Part shown: piece after piece, positions 41,601 through 54,992 of the stretch
Layout of the letters: each line of letters starts with the position of its first letter
Position numbering within the stretch: position 1 is the stretch's first letter
Origin: Tomocerus qinae
Taxonomy: Eukaryota; Arthropoda; Collembola; Entomobryomorpha; Tomoceridae
Direction of reading: 5' to 3'
Assembly: GCA_020055645.1 (NCBI GenBank)
Contig: CM034550.1
Span: 17,497,001 to 17,561,000, forward strand
DNA: 64,000 nt
Made by a program: the position numbers and the translations under genes
The notes under the pieces: model-generated
Database searches by the model: none
Seen by the model: only the letters and a program-made list of their open reading frames with translations
What the model was told of the DNA's origin: nothing

Positions 41601-44600
41601 ATATCTGTTAATTTATTTCTTTGGCTGGAGATATATTAAATTACTATACATTTAGATTCGTTTCCTGTTCTGGTGGATTGTTACACAATGCCAATTAGTC
41701 AATGTAGTTTTTTTTATTAAAAACGATAATTTAGTTTTTATTGCAGGAAAAAAAATTGTAAGAGACACCTTATGAAAATTGTACATAATGTAATAGAGTT
41801 TTCATCAAATCTTTTTAAGTTGCACTTGATAACAATAATTTTGGTTTTGTTGTATTAAAAAAATTTTCTTGTATTTTTGCTAAGAATTATTACACATGAT
41901 GAGTGTATAGGAAAATGTAAAATTTAGAAAGTATTTTTGACTCTGGGAATCCCTCCTTTTGAAAGTTTGCTAGGGGCATTCATCTTGATCCGAGAATTAT
42001 TAGAAATAGATGGTAGGCTATGAGGGATTTATGTCAAACTTCCATTTTCGTCCATTAGCCGAATGAGAAATCGCGTACATTATGTATTTATACGAAGTTT
42101 CATTCGTTCTTCGCTGGGAGTTAGAGAATAGTTCCATTTGTTGGCTGTATATCTGGCTAATATTGCAGTAGTGCACATTGAGCATTGAATATTATTAAGT
42201 AGGCAGGATATGTAATATTATAACTATGAGTTTGACTTGACTGACGGATTTGGCTTAGCGTAAGCCTTGACTGCTGACGTGAGCGTTTTAGTAAAATCCC
42301 CGATTACCATCACATCAGCATCTATGAGATAAGACATAATTTAGAGTTTTATCTTCATCCTTCATTCCCTTTTATTACGCGTGAAGTGAAGACAAACTTT
42401 CAGCGGCTAGTCCGTTTCACTAGATTTTGACTAGTAGTGGTGGTATCTATTTGGTATGTCTACACACATTATTGTGTCTGTGCGATGAATAATTCGTTGA
42501 GATAGATGGCTAGGATTATTTTCTATGTATCCTATTTGTAAGAAAAGAAGACAGATGTACAATGCACATCTAGTCTCCCTAATCCGCTCTCTATTGTAAA
42601 TGCAAAACAAAAGTTTTTTCTAACTCTAGTGGAAACAACAAGGTATTTAGTTCTAAAGTTAAGCTGTACTAAGTACTAAGTAGTAACTGCTTCTGTTTTT
42701 CAATGAGCTTTTACTGTTTGATGACAATAAACTAATGGATAAGGATTACACAATATCTTTAGAATACTCTAGGTAGGAGTCGTTAATATTTATATAATCA
42801 TCCCCAAATGTCTGTCTGTCTGTAGTCGTAGAATGGAGACAGAAAATGAAAACTCATTTGTTAGAAAACTAGAATAGTTCGAATTGAAAAGTAACGATAA
42901 GTCGACGTCACGTTGAATGTTCACATACATATTCAGTAGATACTAGTATTAGTATTGATGAAATATCTACGTTATGTATCTCCTTTCTTCTCTTGCCAGT
43001 GGAAATGCACCGGATTTAGATATTTGAGTGTGGACGGGTGTACTTTTAGCATTTGAATCAAAGTAGATTTTTAAGGCTTTCCTACATAATGCCTTTCTGT
43101 CTTGTGTCTGTTATCTAGGCCAGTGGAGAAAGGTTTCATTTATTTTAGGTGTTATGCTAGTTTTTACTTTTCCTACACAGACAAGTTGCTTCTATCAGAG
43201 TATAACGTACATTTACATTCTATAGATATATAATAGGATGTTTGCATTAAATCCCTAAGATAGGAAGGGAAACCTGAGTAAGATACAGTCTTTTCGTTTT
43301 CCAACGATTTCCTGTCATTTGCGATTAGGCAGGTTGCTTTTCTTTTCTTTTCTTTGCACTAGTTTGGTTTACTTTAGTCCGTTCAGATACTAAAGTTACA
43401 TTACTTTCTTCATGGAGTTTCATATACGAGTGTAAATTGTAGAGTCGATATAGTAATAACAATGTACACAGAGATATCTGCTTTTCCTATTTGTTATTAC
43501 CAAGTGGAGGGTACATGTACTAACTATCTGGAGTAACTTTATACATTCGCAAAGGTTTAATGCTAGTGCTGTGTGAGAAAGTTACACAGATGAATCTATA
43601 AAGATACTAAAACTAAAGCCAAGAAAACGTTCTTGATTTAACTTTAAGTTATAGCCGTTGTCGAATCTTTATTTCCACTTTTGTACAGTTGACTTTGAGA
43701 TGACGTGACTGACTTTATTTGGCTTTGACTTTGAGAAGAATTTTTTTTGAACTTCCGGATCACTAGTAATGTGTGTCCTACAGACTTTACGATTCTTCCT
43801 GGGACAATTTACCCTTCCTAGAATAAACTGCATGCACAGAGCAGTACTTCACCCAACTCTGTCGTTATGTTATGAGTCTTTATGAGTCTCTACCTCCTTA
43901 CACAAAACTCGTGTCATCCATCCATTTTAACTTTAACAAACTGTTACAATACTAGAATACTATATGGAGATCTACTCACTCTATACCTATATATCTCATG
44001 CACATAAAACTTTTTTACCCGAATGAAGGAATGTAAACTCAAATTGAATAGCTTCTTTAGTGTGTGAACACACGACTTTCTAAAACTTTGATTAACTTTC
44101 TCAAATCCTAATCGTAAAATTCGGAAATGGCATCCATTTTCAACATTATGGTTTGTACAGCTATCTCTACCTTATTGTCTCGTCTCAAATGAAACCCAAT
44201 AGTAATGGGAGTTATAAGACAACGTTACAATCACAACCATCTCGTACAGCACTGAATTTACTGTTAAATTATTGTCGTTTGTTCAATAAATTATAAGAAA
44301 TTGTTAACTTTATTGAAGATGAAATATAAGAAGATATTACACAAGAATTTATGATCTAAGTGTAGTTTAGCGACTACTAATGTCAACTGTTTAGTAACAA
44401 TATAACATTAAATGTGTTGATGGAATGTAAATCTATCAATGCATACACGTATACAACTATAGGAGTGCAAGTTATATTCATGGAAGTTCTTTTACCAAGC
44501 TTTGTCACATATAAATGACAACCTTTGACAATTGTGTCTTTATTAAAGAATTATCATTTAATCCGAAAATAAATAATTGCATTTAATTAAGTCCGTTTAC

Positions 44601-46530
44601 GATAAATCTACAAAGCACAAAATTTTAACTAATATATTCAATAGATTGTAATGTGTGAAACTTGTTTTCATTCAACTTAAGGCAGTTTTTAACCAACCCA
44701 TTTCTAGCTTACTATTGTAGGTAAGCTTGAATTAATGGTACAAATTGCTCGTTTAAACTTGAAAAAGTATTTTAGCTAAAAAGAGTTACTAAAGAGTTAC
44801 CTACGTATGACTACATAGAATAGAAGCATTGGCTTTGCTAGTTGATAAAGATTTCTCCAGAAAGTAGTACATAATATCCAATCGTATTATACATGTAATT
44901 ATAATGGTATTGGTAAGTACAGTTGACAACTGAAAGAATAATTCTGTGTTGACTGGTCATGGAGAAAAAACATGTGTCACCATCAATAAATATTATAGGA
45001 CATAGAAGGATATGGCTGTAGTATACGTTACATTTTACATTCTAAAAAAAATGCCTTATGGGAAAATTGTTGGAGAAAAGGAAAGCATATTTTGTGGAAA
45101 AATTTTTGCATTAGGTGAAAAAGAAGAGAATGCCATAGGGGCTAGAAAGAAAACAAATGGTTGGAATAGAATTTTCTTGTTTTGTGTATTTGTATAAGAG
45201 AGAGGTTGAGAAGAAAGTAAAACAGAAGAGAAAGTAATGCATAAAGCCATGTCAAATGGGAAGGACACTATCGCACATAGTGTAGATACAAGGAAAATCA
45301 TTTTTGACAGAGGCTGACAGTGCAAAAACCTACTTTTGCCACTCGAGTGACGAAATTTCTCTATGCATATCAAAAAGGTATCAGGGATGGAAAGTAAAAG
45401 CTCTTCACTGGAGGTTAGCAGACTTCATTCGTAGTCGACTAGCTCACTTCACACCATCCAGCTCTCTCTTAGCAAAAAATCAAAGGAGAATCTTTGTATC
45501 GCGCACATTTATATTTATATTGTACTCAAGCTCTGGCTGCCTCTATTCTTTTACTTACCTACATATTATGTATGTAGTAGGATGTAGAGAAATGGAGACT
45601 TCTCATGAATACGTACTTACCAGTGAAACAGAAACTAGTTCATTCACATCACAAAGGCCAGCCAAGTGTATGTATTAGCACATACATACATATGAATTTC
45701 TAAAAATGATAATACTATAGGTATACTATGCACCACGGAAATTCACACCCAGCTTATCTTAAAAAATCCATATGGCAAGTACTCTCCCTTTGAATTTTAG
45801 AATACTTTTTTCTGTGTCTTTAGAAAGTACCTAAAAAGGCCTTACGTAAGTACTGTTTTTGTATATACTTTATACTAGTCAAACTGGACTAGTTTTGTTT
45901 ATGACGAAGTGCTAAAGTCTCCCCTGCCAAATTCTTCAACTTATAAATCAAATATGCAATGCATTCCTTACATCTTGAGAAAATCGATCTTTCAACACTA
46001 CCACAAAGAGACAGCTTGGATGGACTTACTCAAAAATATATTATTCTGTGAACTAGTTGCGTTGTTTACGTGTGTGGAAAGCCTCCGAGTCTACTAGTAG
46101 CTACTTGGCATGGCTTTACAATGCATCTTTCCTTGTTTGCTTCTCATCTAATTTCCATTCAAAAGAGGATTTTACATTAAAAATTCAGAAAAGAGTTAAC
46201 TTGCGCTTTATCTTGTAGGTTTAGTTGTTAATATGCAGTACATGTACAATCTTGTGTATGAATAGAAATTATATTGATACTGATTTGTATCATGGCTAGT
46301 TTTTAATCTGACATCAATGGAGACCTGCCAAATTGGACTTTTTGACTATAGATATTGTCTGTCAAGAAAATTCATATCGTGGGCGGGGCAGAAATTATAA
46401 TAACCATTCGTTTAATAATAGATGTATAAAGGGATTGAATCTAGGTAAACATAAAGATGAAGGAAGCTGTAACGAATATGGCTTTTACGCAAAGTTCCTG
46501 TAGTATTAGCTAGTATGCAGTGTATTTGTG

Positions 46531-47036
46531 TATCAGGTTACCTCTTCAGGATGTTTGAGAAATGAAAATTCACTTTTTTCATTTGTGGATCTAAATTGGA
46601 CGATTTAGATCCACAGCCAAATCTGCACTCAAAGCTATATAGCTGTATGTATCCAATGGCAACCAACCTTTGGGTCATAGCAAGGAATATAGAATATAAT
46701 ATTATAGAAAAGGAATGGCAGATTATTCGATTTATTGGGGGTTCGGAACAAGTGAAAATGTGTGGAAAATTTACATGACTACAGCCGATCCCTAATTCCC
46801 CCCACTTGGGGATCTCAATTTAAATACACACTCGCCAATGACGTCAATTGGCGAGCTTTCCCACCCACTTTTCATTTTTTAATTTTTCCATGGGGATCTG
46901 CCACCGGTTGGGTCATAGTATTCATAAGTCAAAACTGAGAGCTGATTTGGCTGTGGATCTAAATCGTCCAATTTAGATCCACAAATGAAAAAAGTGAATT
47001 TTCATTTTTCAAACATTCTGAAGAGGTAACCTGATA
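46531..47036. mobile_element. 506-bp MITE with nested palindromes (TA-flanked)
   Basis: The two ends, 46531-46623 and 46944-47036, are about 93-bp inverted repeats. Read inward, each starts TATCAGGTTACCTCTTCAG and continues through CATTTGTGGATCTAAAT to CAGCCAAAT with only a few mismatches. If the tip is TCAGGTTACC, both sides are flanked by TA, the target duplication of Tc1/mariner-type elements. Each arm contains its own 12-bp-stem hairpin, GTGGATCTAAAT / ATTTAGATCCAC (46585-46614 and 46953-46982, 6-base loops). The centre holds a third palindrome (46831-46855). There is no coding capacity, so it is a non-autonomous element; superfamily inferred from the TA only. Confidence 0.85.
46831..46855. 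repeat. Central palindrome of the MITE with a CRE-like core
   Basis: CTCGCCAAT (46831-46839) pairs with ATTGGCGAG (46847-46855) across GACGTCA. The junction forms TGACGTCA at 46839-46846, the perfect palindromic CRE/ATF recognition word. Presence of the word does not show binding. Confidence 0.7.
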
Positions 47037-50000
47037 CTCAAATCACTATAGCTACAGCAACTTTGGCTTTTACGTGCCATAATGTAAATCTATATTCATG
47101 ATGCCAAAGATCAAACCTCGCAAACCGAGATGTAGTAAGGATTGATGTAGGTTGTATTTTAAGAGGTATATATAAGCCTAGTACAAAGCAAGTTATTACA
47201 TTTTCTGTTCAAACCTAGCCTTGGACGCTTATAGCACAGTAAATAATAATTTGATGCGTGGGTGGGCTATAGTATATTAAAGAAACACTAAATTAAACAG
47301 TTATTAAAGCATATCAAAAGCCAAGTCTTTGGAATACATACGGTGAACTGACATGCTTTAAATGCACCAGTGTCAACACATAATATTTATAAGCTATAAA
47401 GTACTACTTGCCTATACTTAGTTTTTGTGTTATATAGAAATAGAGAGTAGCTTAGTGACTGTGAGCAAAATCCTGTGAAATTGGCATGGATTTGCAATGA
47501 ATTTTATTAAATTGCATTAATCAGAGCACGAGTGAAGCCAACGAGATTCTATTTGTACTATTGTAGGTTTAAAGGAAGGAGGATATTTGTAATGAAGATT
47601 AGTGAAATGCAGTTAGAGAAGGCGAAGTGAAAGTAGCGTGAGCTCAGGTGGCGAAGCACAGAGAAAGCACAACTTTTAATACTTCCTTTCCTGCACATCC
47701 TTTAATAGAAATACGTACACTGCTGAAATATAATATTTTACTCGTATGCAACGTAATGGAACGTTCATAATAACTATAATAGCTACAGGATTTCTCACAT
47801 ACCATCAGTGAATACTAACCAGCTCTGCAATAGAAGGTAATAGTTGTATCCATTTACATTGTATACAGTCTATACATCTTCATACAGGGCATTCCAAATG
47901 TTACCAAATAAAATCTTAAGAAAATATGCATTATTACTACCACTCAGGGACAATAAGCCCTAATAGAAATTATCTAAGTAGCTAATGCATAAAGGGAAAC
48001 AAAATGTCAACAAATCCTTTTGCTAATTCAGTAAAGTTATATAGGTACCAATATCAATTTCATTAGATATTACCAAAGTCTTATAACTCACAATCAGTTA
48101 TCATGTTTCGCTTCTGTATTTGAAACTGAACAATTACTAGTTATTTTTACACTAAGTTCAAAGAAGCAGGTAAGCAGACAACTAAATGTTCAACCTTACA
48201 ATATTAATTATATTGTGTTTAGATTAACATACCTTTTGCAAATTGTTGCACCTATAGATTTAAAATTATATTAATGTAAATGGAGATTTAGTTCATATTT
48301 GTAAATGCATAAAACTAATTAGCAGTATGTAAATAGGTATGGCTGTATGTATGTACCTCAGATTTTGTGCTTGGTGCATGTGCATCTATTTTTCTATATT
48401 TATTATTTCACAATCAGGTACAAGTATAATTTTTGTGTCATAAATGAACGTGTTACTTATTAGAATCCCTGTACACATGCAGTAAACTTGAGCATGGCAT
48501 AAGCCGAAGTGATGTGAGTGAGGGGGACTAAAGCTAAAGCTCGCCTTACACAGAATTACATTACTTCAATAAAGATTACAGAGGATTGTGGGTTGCGAGC
48601 GTCTCTCAGACATCCACCACTATTTACACAATCCTGAAGTGGCATTAATAGTGACCATTCTGAATGCTGTGCTGCTTTACCTTAGTCTCCTCTTCAGTCA
48701 ACTAAAGCCGGCACAGATTTATGTATTTGGTATTCCTGTACGAATCCCTGCCCTTCTTCCTGAACTCCACTGTGTGCACACTACATAGTAGCTCGTCTGC
48801 TTAGTACATCTAACGCAAACCGAAATTCGGTGAGTATGAATGCTAGGACGAGATAGATCCACCAGACAGACTTACGCATTGAGGCAGAGACCTGAATGCT
48901 TAGAGAGTCCTCCTCCTCTTCTGAATTTCGAATTGTTTCTTCCGATTTCCAATTATACTGACTTTTCCGCTATTTTCCTCTGCCTACTATTCACTAAGTA
49001 AAATGTACGAGAAAGTCTACTGCGTATGGGCTCAATGGATGGTAGTTAGGGTTAAGCTAATCCAAATAAAGTGCGGCACAGTGCATCTTCTGGGATTTCC
49101 TTGAGGAGTACTTATACACTGCGTTCAAGGAATACTCACCCATTATTAAGAAAACTACTATTTGGGGAATTTCGGTTGGAAATTCAATTCATGAATTTAT
49201 GATGGGCTACAGTATTCACGAAAATGGAAATGTTCCATTACAGCAAAGACACATTGTGACTATTTTTTGATTGATGCTCTAAGTACTGAAAGTTCTAACC
49301 GAATATTGATCTAATTATGCTTAACTAGAAATAAATCATTCGCAGAATAAATAATAAACCGGTGCTAAATTACTTTCAAGATTATTTGACATTAACACCA
49401 ACTTGCATTGGCAGTATCCAGTCGAGCTAATAGAAGTTCGACGGGTGGCTAGCTAATAGTATCCAATTTGGGCGAACCAATGTGTCTGTCAATGGTACAA
49501 AGTTTGACTAGTCGTTTGTTTTTGCAATTGTAATTTCATGGGGTTTAAGTAATTGTTAGCAAACATGTTTCCATTAGTATTATCTGTATAGCCCTTTCAA
49601 GTAGCCAACTAAGAGTTTCAATTTTCAAGTACCGCAGCACCTTATAGTTGATTACCCAGGAAAATACAGACAATTTTGATGAAATAGTAGGTCAGAGTCT
49701 CGGAACTGTCAAGGCGAATAGAGAAGGAGATTTTCTCGTAGCCGGAGATAGGTCTGAAATGTAAACGTAGAAAGTGGCTTTTATTTGAAATTCAGTAAGG
49801 CACATTTTAAGGAAAATTCAATGCGTGCTGGGAAGCTCACATGTAGTTCCAGTTTCTTGAAAGTCAAGACAAGACAACTGGGAACCGCAAGTCGTTCCGT
49901 TTAGTCAGAGGAAACCACAAGTTCTCAAACTGTGCTAGTCAGTAGAGAAAAACGAAAACCACAGGAGATTTTATATATAGGATTGTATGACAAGCGGTAT

Positions 50001-51817
50001 AAAGTAGAGCAATACAGTAGCCTGGTTACAGGCAGTATACAAGAAATCGAATGGTCATATGTATAGTGTGTATGTGTATCCAGGAGAGAGCCACGTAAGT
50101 AGGTTAAGTGAGTAGTTAGAAATCAGAGAAGGATAAAGACAATAGGTGGGCTAAGTTACGTACGTTAGGAGCGAGATAAGTAAACAGTAGAATTTAAATG
50201 AGAATATAAAATGTAACGTTAGTCATGTACAGAATATAAAAGTGTGGCATGTTTAACTACGCTGTTACTTATGCCCCAACTACACAGCTCTTTTATATAT
50301 TCTACTCCTACGTAGGTATAACAATTGTGACTTGGGTCCTAGTTATTCCTCCATTTTCTCCTTATTGAATTACATGGTCTTCATCATTAGAGCACTGAAT
50401 CGAGTTTACTACGCTAAACAAGTACCAACTGATTTAGAACCGACTCATGCCACCAACTGCCCTGCTTGTAAAAACTTTAGATTTACCACGTAAAATTAGT
50501 AATTACATCATCTGTAGATTTTCAGCAGAGAATTCTACTAAACCCAGCAGAATAATTGATTTTTAGATGCCAAGTTTATTAAAGTTTGTAAATGAAAGCA
50601 CTTTTTGATCGAGATTAATTTTTACCTCCTACTGGTAGCTATTTCTTTCGAAAGAAATTATATACCTGTTGAAGTTAGTGCTGAGCTTAGGCATTTGTAA
50701 CATGCAGTCGTAGATTTTCAAAGTTTTTGAGAACGAAGAATCTTTGACTTTTTGATAATTTATTTTGTGCTAGATGAAACGATTTATTTCAGAATTTGAC
50801 CATTTCATAATGTAAACTTTGTATTTCGACTCTTTCAGTGAATGAGTATGTAGCATGAATAAAAGTAATAATAATGTATGCTCAGCATGTGTAGGTGTTT
50901 TGTACAATGTGCATCTGTATTCATATTTATCGTCCCACTTGGTTTTCAATGTAGCACAAACCCTTATTTATTATTATAAGGAATTTTTATGTGGTTCCCA
51001 ATGTGAATGAGTTATATGAAGAAAGTAGTGGGTGAAAGAACTAGCCATAAGAAGGGGGAATACTAGTGCGAAGTAGTTATTGGCGATGACGAAGATGAAG
51101 AGAAGACGCACAGCAGGGAAGAGGTGCTTGTAACAAAACTCCATAAATAAATAAATAAAACTCAATTCGATTCTCGTATAAAAATAAAGTTACATGCTCC
51201 CCTTGATTATATAGTAGTTGAGAGTTTCTTGGTTAAATTGGTTCCCTATCGATTTGGTTTGGCTTCTTTAAGCAATCTGCAACAACATTTTCCTTACCTA
51301 TTTATAAAATAGAATTTATACATTCTTGCCAAGTTTGGAAAAGTGTGAATAAGTGCACTCCCTACGATTTTCAAGGAGAAAGTAGGGAAGGAGAGCAATA
51401 GGCGGAAAATGGTACGAAGGAGAAAGTAAGTAAAATAACTTACGCAGAATAAAGCATATGAAATATGAATAAATCACTTACTCAGGGAGAATTTAGATTT
51501 TTCGCTTTAGTTCGATCGTTTCTCCTGCCAGGGATTTTGGCCGACTTATGTCATTACATCTGCTATGCTAGCTAAAATTCACATATTCTAAATATATATA
51601 GCAATGGGTTGTACTTTTTTACATTTACACTCAAATATCAATTGAATTTATCGAATTCGCATATAATTTAAGATATTTCTTACAAAAATGACAATTCTAC
51701 GTCTTAAAATCGTATTTTGTTTGGTGATAAATATTTCAGTGTATTTAATAATAGATAAACAAAGCATTTGATCATTCTATTACTATCATGTATAAATATT
51801 GCAATTTTTTATTTCAG

Positions 51818-51959
51818 GTAACTGCATCATTCCTAGCAGTTGGAGCGGCAAATGGTTTCAAAGCGGAGCTGAAGGTCCAATAGTGATCAATGATACGTCA
51901 ATTGGCAACAAAGGGACATGTATTGAAAGTTCTGGCGATAAATTCCATTTTGTGGTCAA
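51818..51959 (+). CDS. Coding exon 3: start of DUF7044-like cysteine module
   Basis: Seen: acceptor TTTTTTATTTCAG, 142 bases open in the frame required by exon 2, donor GTCAA|GTAAGT. The split Gly codon (G from exon 2 plus GT) opens GNCIIPSSWSGKWFQSGAEG; later come NKGTC, then SSGDKFHFVV and a phase-2 exit. The pattern C-x5-W-x3-WFQSG, KGxC and GDKF is the hallmark I associate with the N-terminal domain (DUF7044) of large secreted or membrane-anchored insect proteins that also carry DUF7042/7043/7045 modules; their molecular role is unknown to me. The two cysteines of this exon probably bond in the extracellular fold. The Asn-Asp-Thr at NDTS is a possible N-glycosylation sequon (N-x-S/T). The rest of the domain, usually with more cysteines, must be in downstream exons. 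Confidence 0.85.
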
Positions 51960-54700
51960 GTAAGTTAATTTAATTATTTTCACAGGCCTACCTTAATGGA
52001 GAGGGATTTTTGGTATTCTATAATGGAACTTGCATCATCTATCATATGGTATGCCCAGCATAATTACGTTAACAGTTATATACCTAGTTAATTATAATAG
52101 GTAGAGGAGTCATTAATGTGACACAGGAGAAGACGTAGTGTAAAGATTCTATTTAATTGCGTGGTATTCTAGAAGACGGAAAGTTATGAGTCCTCAAATT
52201 TCCTTCGTTTCCTTTCTCGCGGCCATTAAATCCTCGTGCAATATGCCACAAGTAATTATTACTCTTTTTACTTAGCGTTTTCTGTAGGGCGAGAGTGAAT
52301 TGCACTGACTGAAGTTTGAAGGGAACTGAAATAGGAAGGTGGCGAGGAACAACATTACAATGGCTTATTTACAAGGCAAAGTGCAGCGTAGCTTAACGAA
52401 GTTGGGAGATAGGGACTCGGAAACCTTTACAACGCCTACGTACAATAATGCAAACCATAAATTATATTAGCAATTTGCATAAATTTTTCAACTCTTTCCC
52501 GAGCATTTCCTCGGGTAGTCTTTCATCTCAACACCCAGGCAGACTAACACCTATTCATTATTTGCCTATATAGAACTAAGTAGTGAGTCTTTCTCATTTA
52601 TTTTCACGTGCATGTATGTGTCGGGATTAAACAGGACATTGAAGAACTAAGCCATAATGTTACCTCTCTCTCTTTCCCGTGGAATATCTATCTCATAGGA
52701 TATTATAGCATAGCATTTATAGCAGACCTTGTACAATTCTCAACAGAACTTATTACATTTCGTCTCCGGCAGTTTTACGATCTCACTACTCTACTTACAA
52801 TTAAACTTGACTTTCATTAGAAAGGCTTTTCTTTTCCTCCTTTGATCAGATCTAGAGGGAAAATAATATCTTATAGTATCTAGATTGTAAGTACCTTGGC
52901 AGAAAGGGAGTCTTAGGGGTCTGTAGTTAAAAATAGTAGGACAAACCAAACAAGGCAGTTATGTTCTGTTATTATGTTATGGTATGTAAGTAATAGTGCT
53001 TTAATCGCCAAGAAATAGGAAAAGAAGTGGAAAGTAGAGCATAGGACGGGAATAAACCGAGTCGCCTCCCCTAAAAGTCTTGTCTTGTCTTGAAAAAATT
53101 GCTCTGGGAATAAAAATTCCTTTATTATTGTAACTAATGCTAAAGTAAATAGGGAGAGTGGAGAGGAGTCGCTGAGTAATATCATTCATTGCCTTCCATT
53201 TTATGACAACTTTTAGTAGTCTATCTGTTTGTAATGTAATGTCACATGAATATTATTAGGTCGTATATCTCCCAAACTATCCGCTTTATTATCATGCCGC
53301 GTTTCCGCCGTACGCCCTTCAACTCTACTACTGCTACTATACTGACTTGAGACATATGCACTTCTCTACATTACCACAATGGAAAAAGTTAGACTATGCC
53401 CTATATACAGAATATGATATTGTTGGTATATAAAAAGTTATATTGCTCCCTATGTTACATAACATTAATAAGATTCTCGCGGAAAACAGAAGCCTTAGCG
53501 TATTTGCAATTAGAAGTTAGGTTATGTTAGGTTGCGTTAAGTTTCTCTCGGTTGATTGTGAGTCTGCTTTGTTGCTTTTCTAATATAAAGGTTTCCTACT
53601 TGGCCTGCCCTACCAGGTTCTCTTTTTCTAGGTTAAGTAATAGAATGTGTAAAGGAGCTCACTTTCTTTCCATTCACTTTGCATAGAGATTCTAATAACT
53701 ATTGTAAATTATAGAGTAGTATTTGTAGACTACTACTACATTGCACATTCTGGTACATGAGGGAACGAAGCATCAAATTTTAATTTTAATTGGATGCCCC
53801 ACTGAGTTGTCTAAGCGTGTTCTTTGCAAAAGGATTAAACTTATAAAAGGGGATTCCTCGGGTGAGTTAGACTCAGCAGGATATATACACTATAAACACA
53901 GAGGTAAATATGTACGGTGAAGAAATTCTTCGAGTTCAGTCCCCAATCTAGTCTAACTAAAACTTCTCAGATTGGCAAACAATCCCGCATTCCTGTAGGC
54001 AAAAATCCATAAGAGAATCAAAGCTGTTTCTATGTAAAGTGATGCGAACTGAGTTCTAGAAATACCTAATTGAAAGAAATACTTCCGTATCTTCTTCCAT
54101 ATACACTTTCAAACTCAAGCTGGGTTTAGTTACAACATCCTCTGGCCTCCAGTTGATAATGATGCTAATGAAGGAAATCAAGAGGAGTAATTAGTAGTTA
54201 GGTTACACTCTAACCTGATTTCCGACACTCTTTGTAACTAAAACTCCATATTCACCACTTACAATCATTATTATATACACATCACTCATTTTAATCTAAA
54301 GCTAATACATTTTCAATGTGTTGTATGTCCATGTTATGCCATCTCTTTGTTCACTTCAATAAAGCTACATAAATACTCTCTACCAACACATCACCCTTTA
54401 GGATGAACACAATATAGACAGGCAGGAATACAAAAATACCTAGATGCATAATATTTTGCTATGTAGAAATGAATCAACGACGTTCATTAATTTAAATCAT
54501 TCAAGTTTAATTATAACGAACATAGTTTACAGATGATTCGGCCATTCTAAAGCAGATATATCTCTGTAATGGGTATTATTGAATGCTAAAAATATAATGC
54601 TGCCTCTAATGTGTTTTAAAAATAAAATATTAATTAAAGTCCGGGTTCATAGTTACGGACAGATTTTCGAATATCATATTCTCATTTAAATTACACATAA

Positions 54701-54992
54701 ACTTTTTTTAGGAGAATCCCTAAGGATCTGAGACCATTGGTCCTACACCCATACCTTAAATTTAAAAAAGGTTCGTCGAAACCTATTCTATGCAAGATAT
54801 AAAAAAAATTTCACATTTTTGTCTTCTACTTCAAGATATAAGGTTTAAAGATGATATCTTGAAGCAGAAGACAAAAATGTGAAATTTTTTTTATATCTTG
54901 CATAGAATAGGTTTCGACGAATCTTTTTTAAATTTAAGGTATGGGTGTAGGACCAATGGTCTCAGATCCTTAAGGGTTCTCCTAAAAAAAGT
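54701..54992. repeat. 292-bp near-perfect inverted repeat (long hairpin)
   Basis: Arm 1 (54701-54839) and arm 2 (54854-54992) are each 139 bases and collinear without gaps. By hand alignment they differ at four positions, about 97% identity. The loop is the 14 bases AAGGTTTAAAGATG. The outer tips read ACTTTTTTTAGGAGAA and TTCTCCTAAAAAAAGT. No clear target-site duplication flanks the tips. A chance frame at 54898-55200 begins in arm 2 but shows no protein features. Either a foldback transposon or a local inverted duplication; its near identity points to recent origin or maintenance. A transcript would form a long double-stranded RNA. Confidence 0.9.

Larger units (their letters stand above)
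25732..51817 (+). other. Intron 2 (about 26 kb), host of two mobile elements
   Basis: Bounded by GTAAGT and TTTATTTCAG. The flanking exons fit in phase without any intervening exon, so none is required. It contains a decayed DUF7869-type DNA transposon (37145-38663, same strand as the gene) and a palindromic MITE (46531-47036). It also has a short direct repeat with TACGGCATTT at 31171 and 31215, and scattered skewed islands (for example 45000-45260, purine-rich). I saw nothing else supportable in the remaining AT-rich sequence. Confidence 0.6.

Noticed and set aside
45304-45678. 124-codon plus-strand frame (and an antisense one at 45056-45373)
   Set aside because: No recognisable motif or start context; both lie in a purine/pyrimidine-skewed island.
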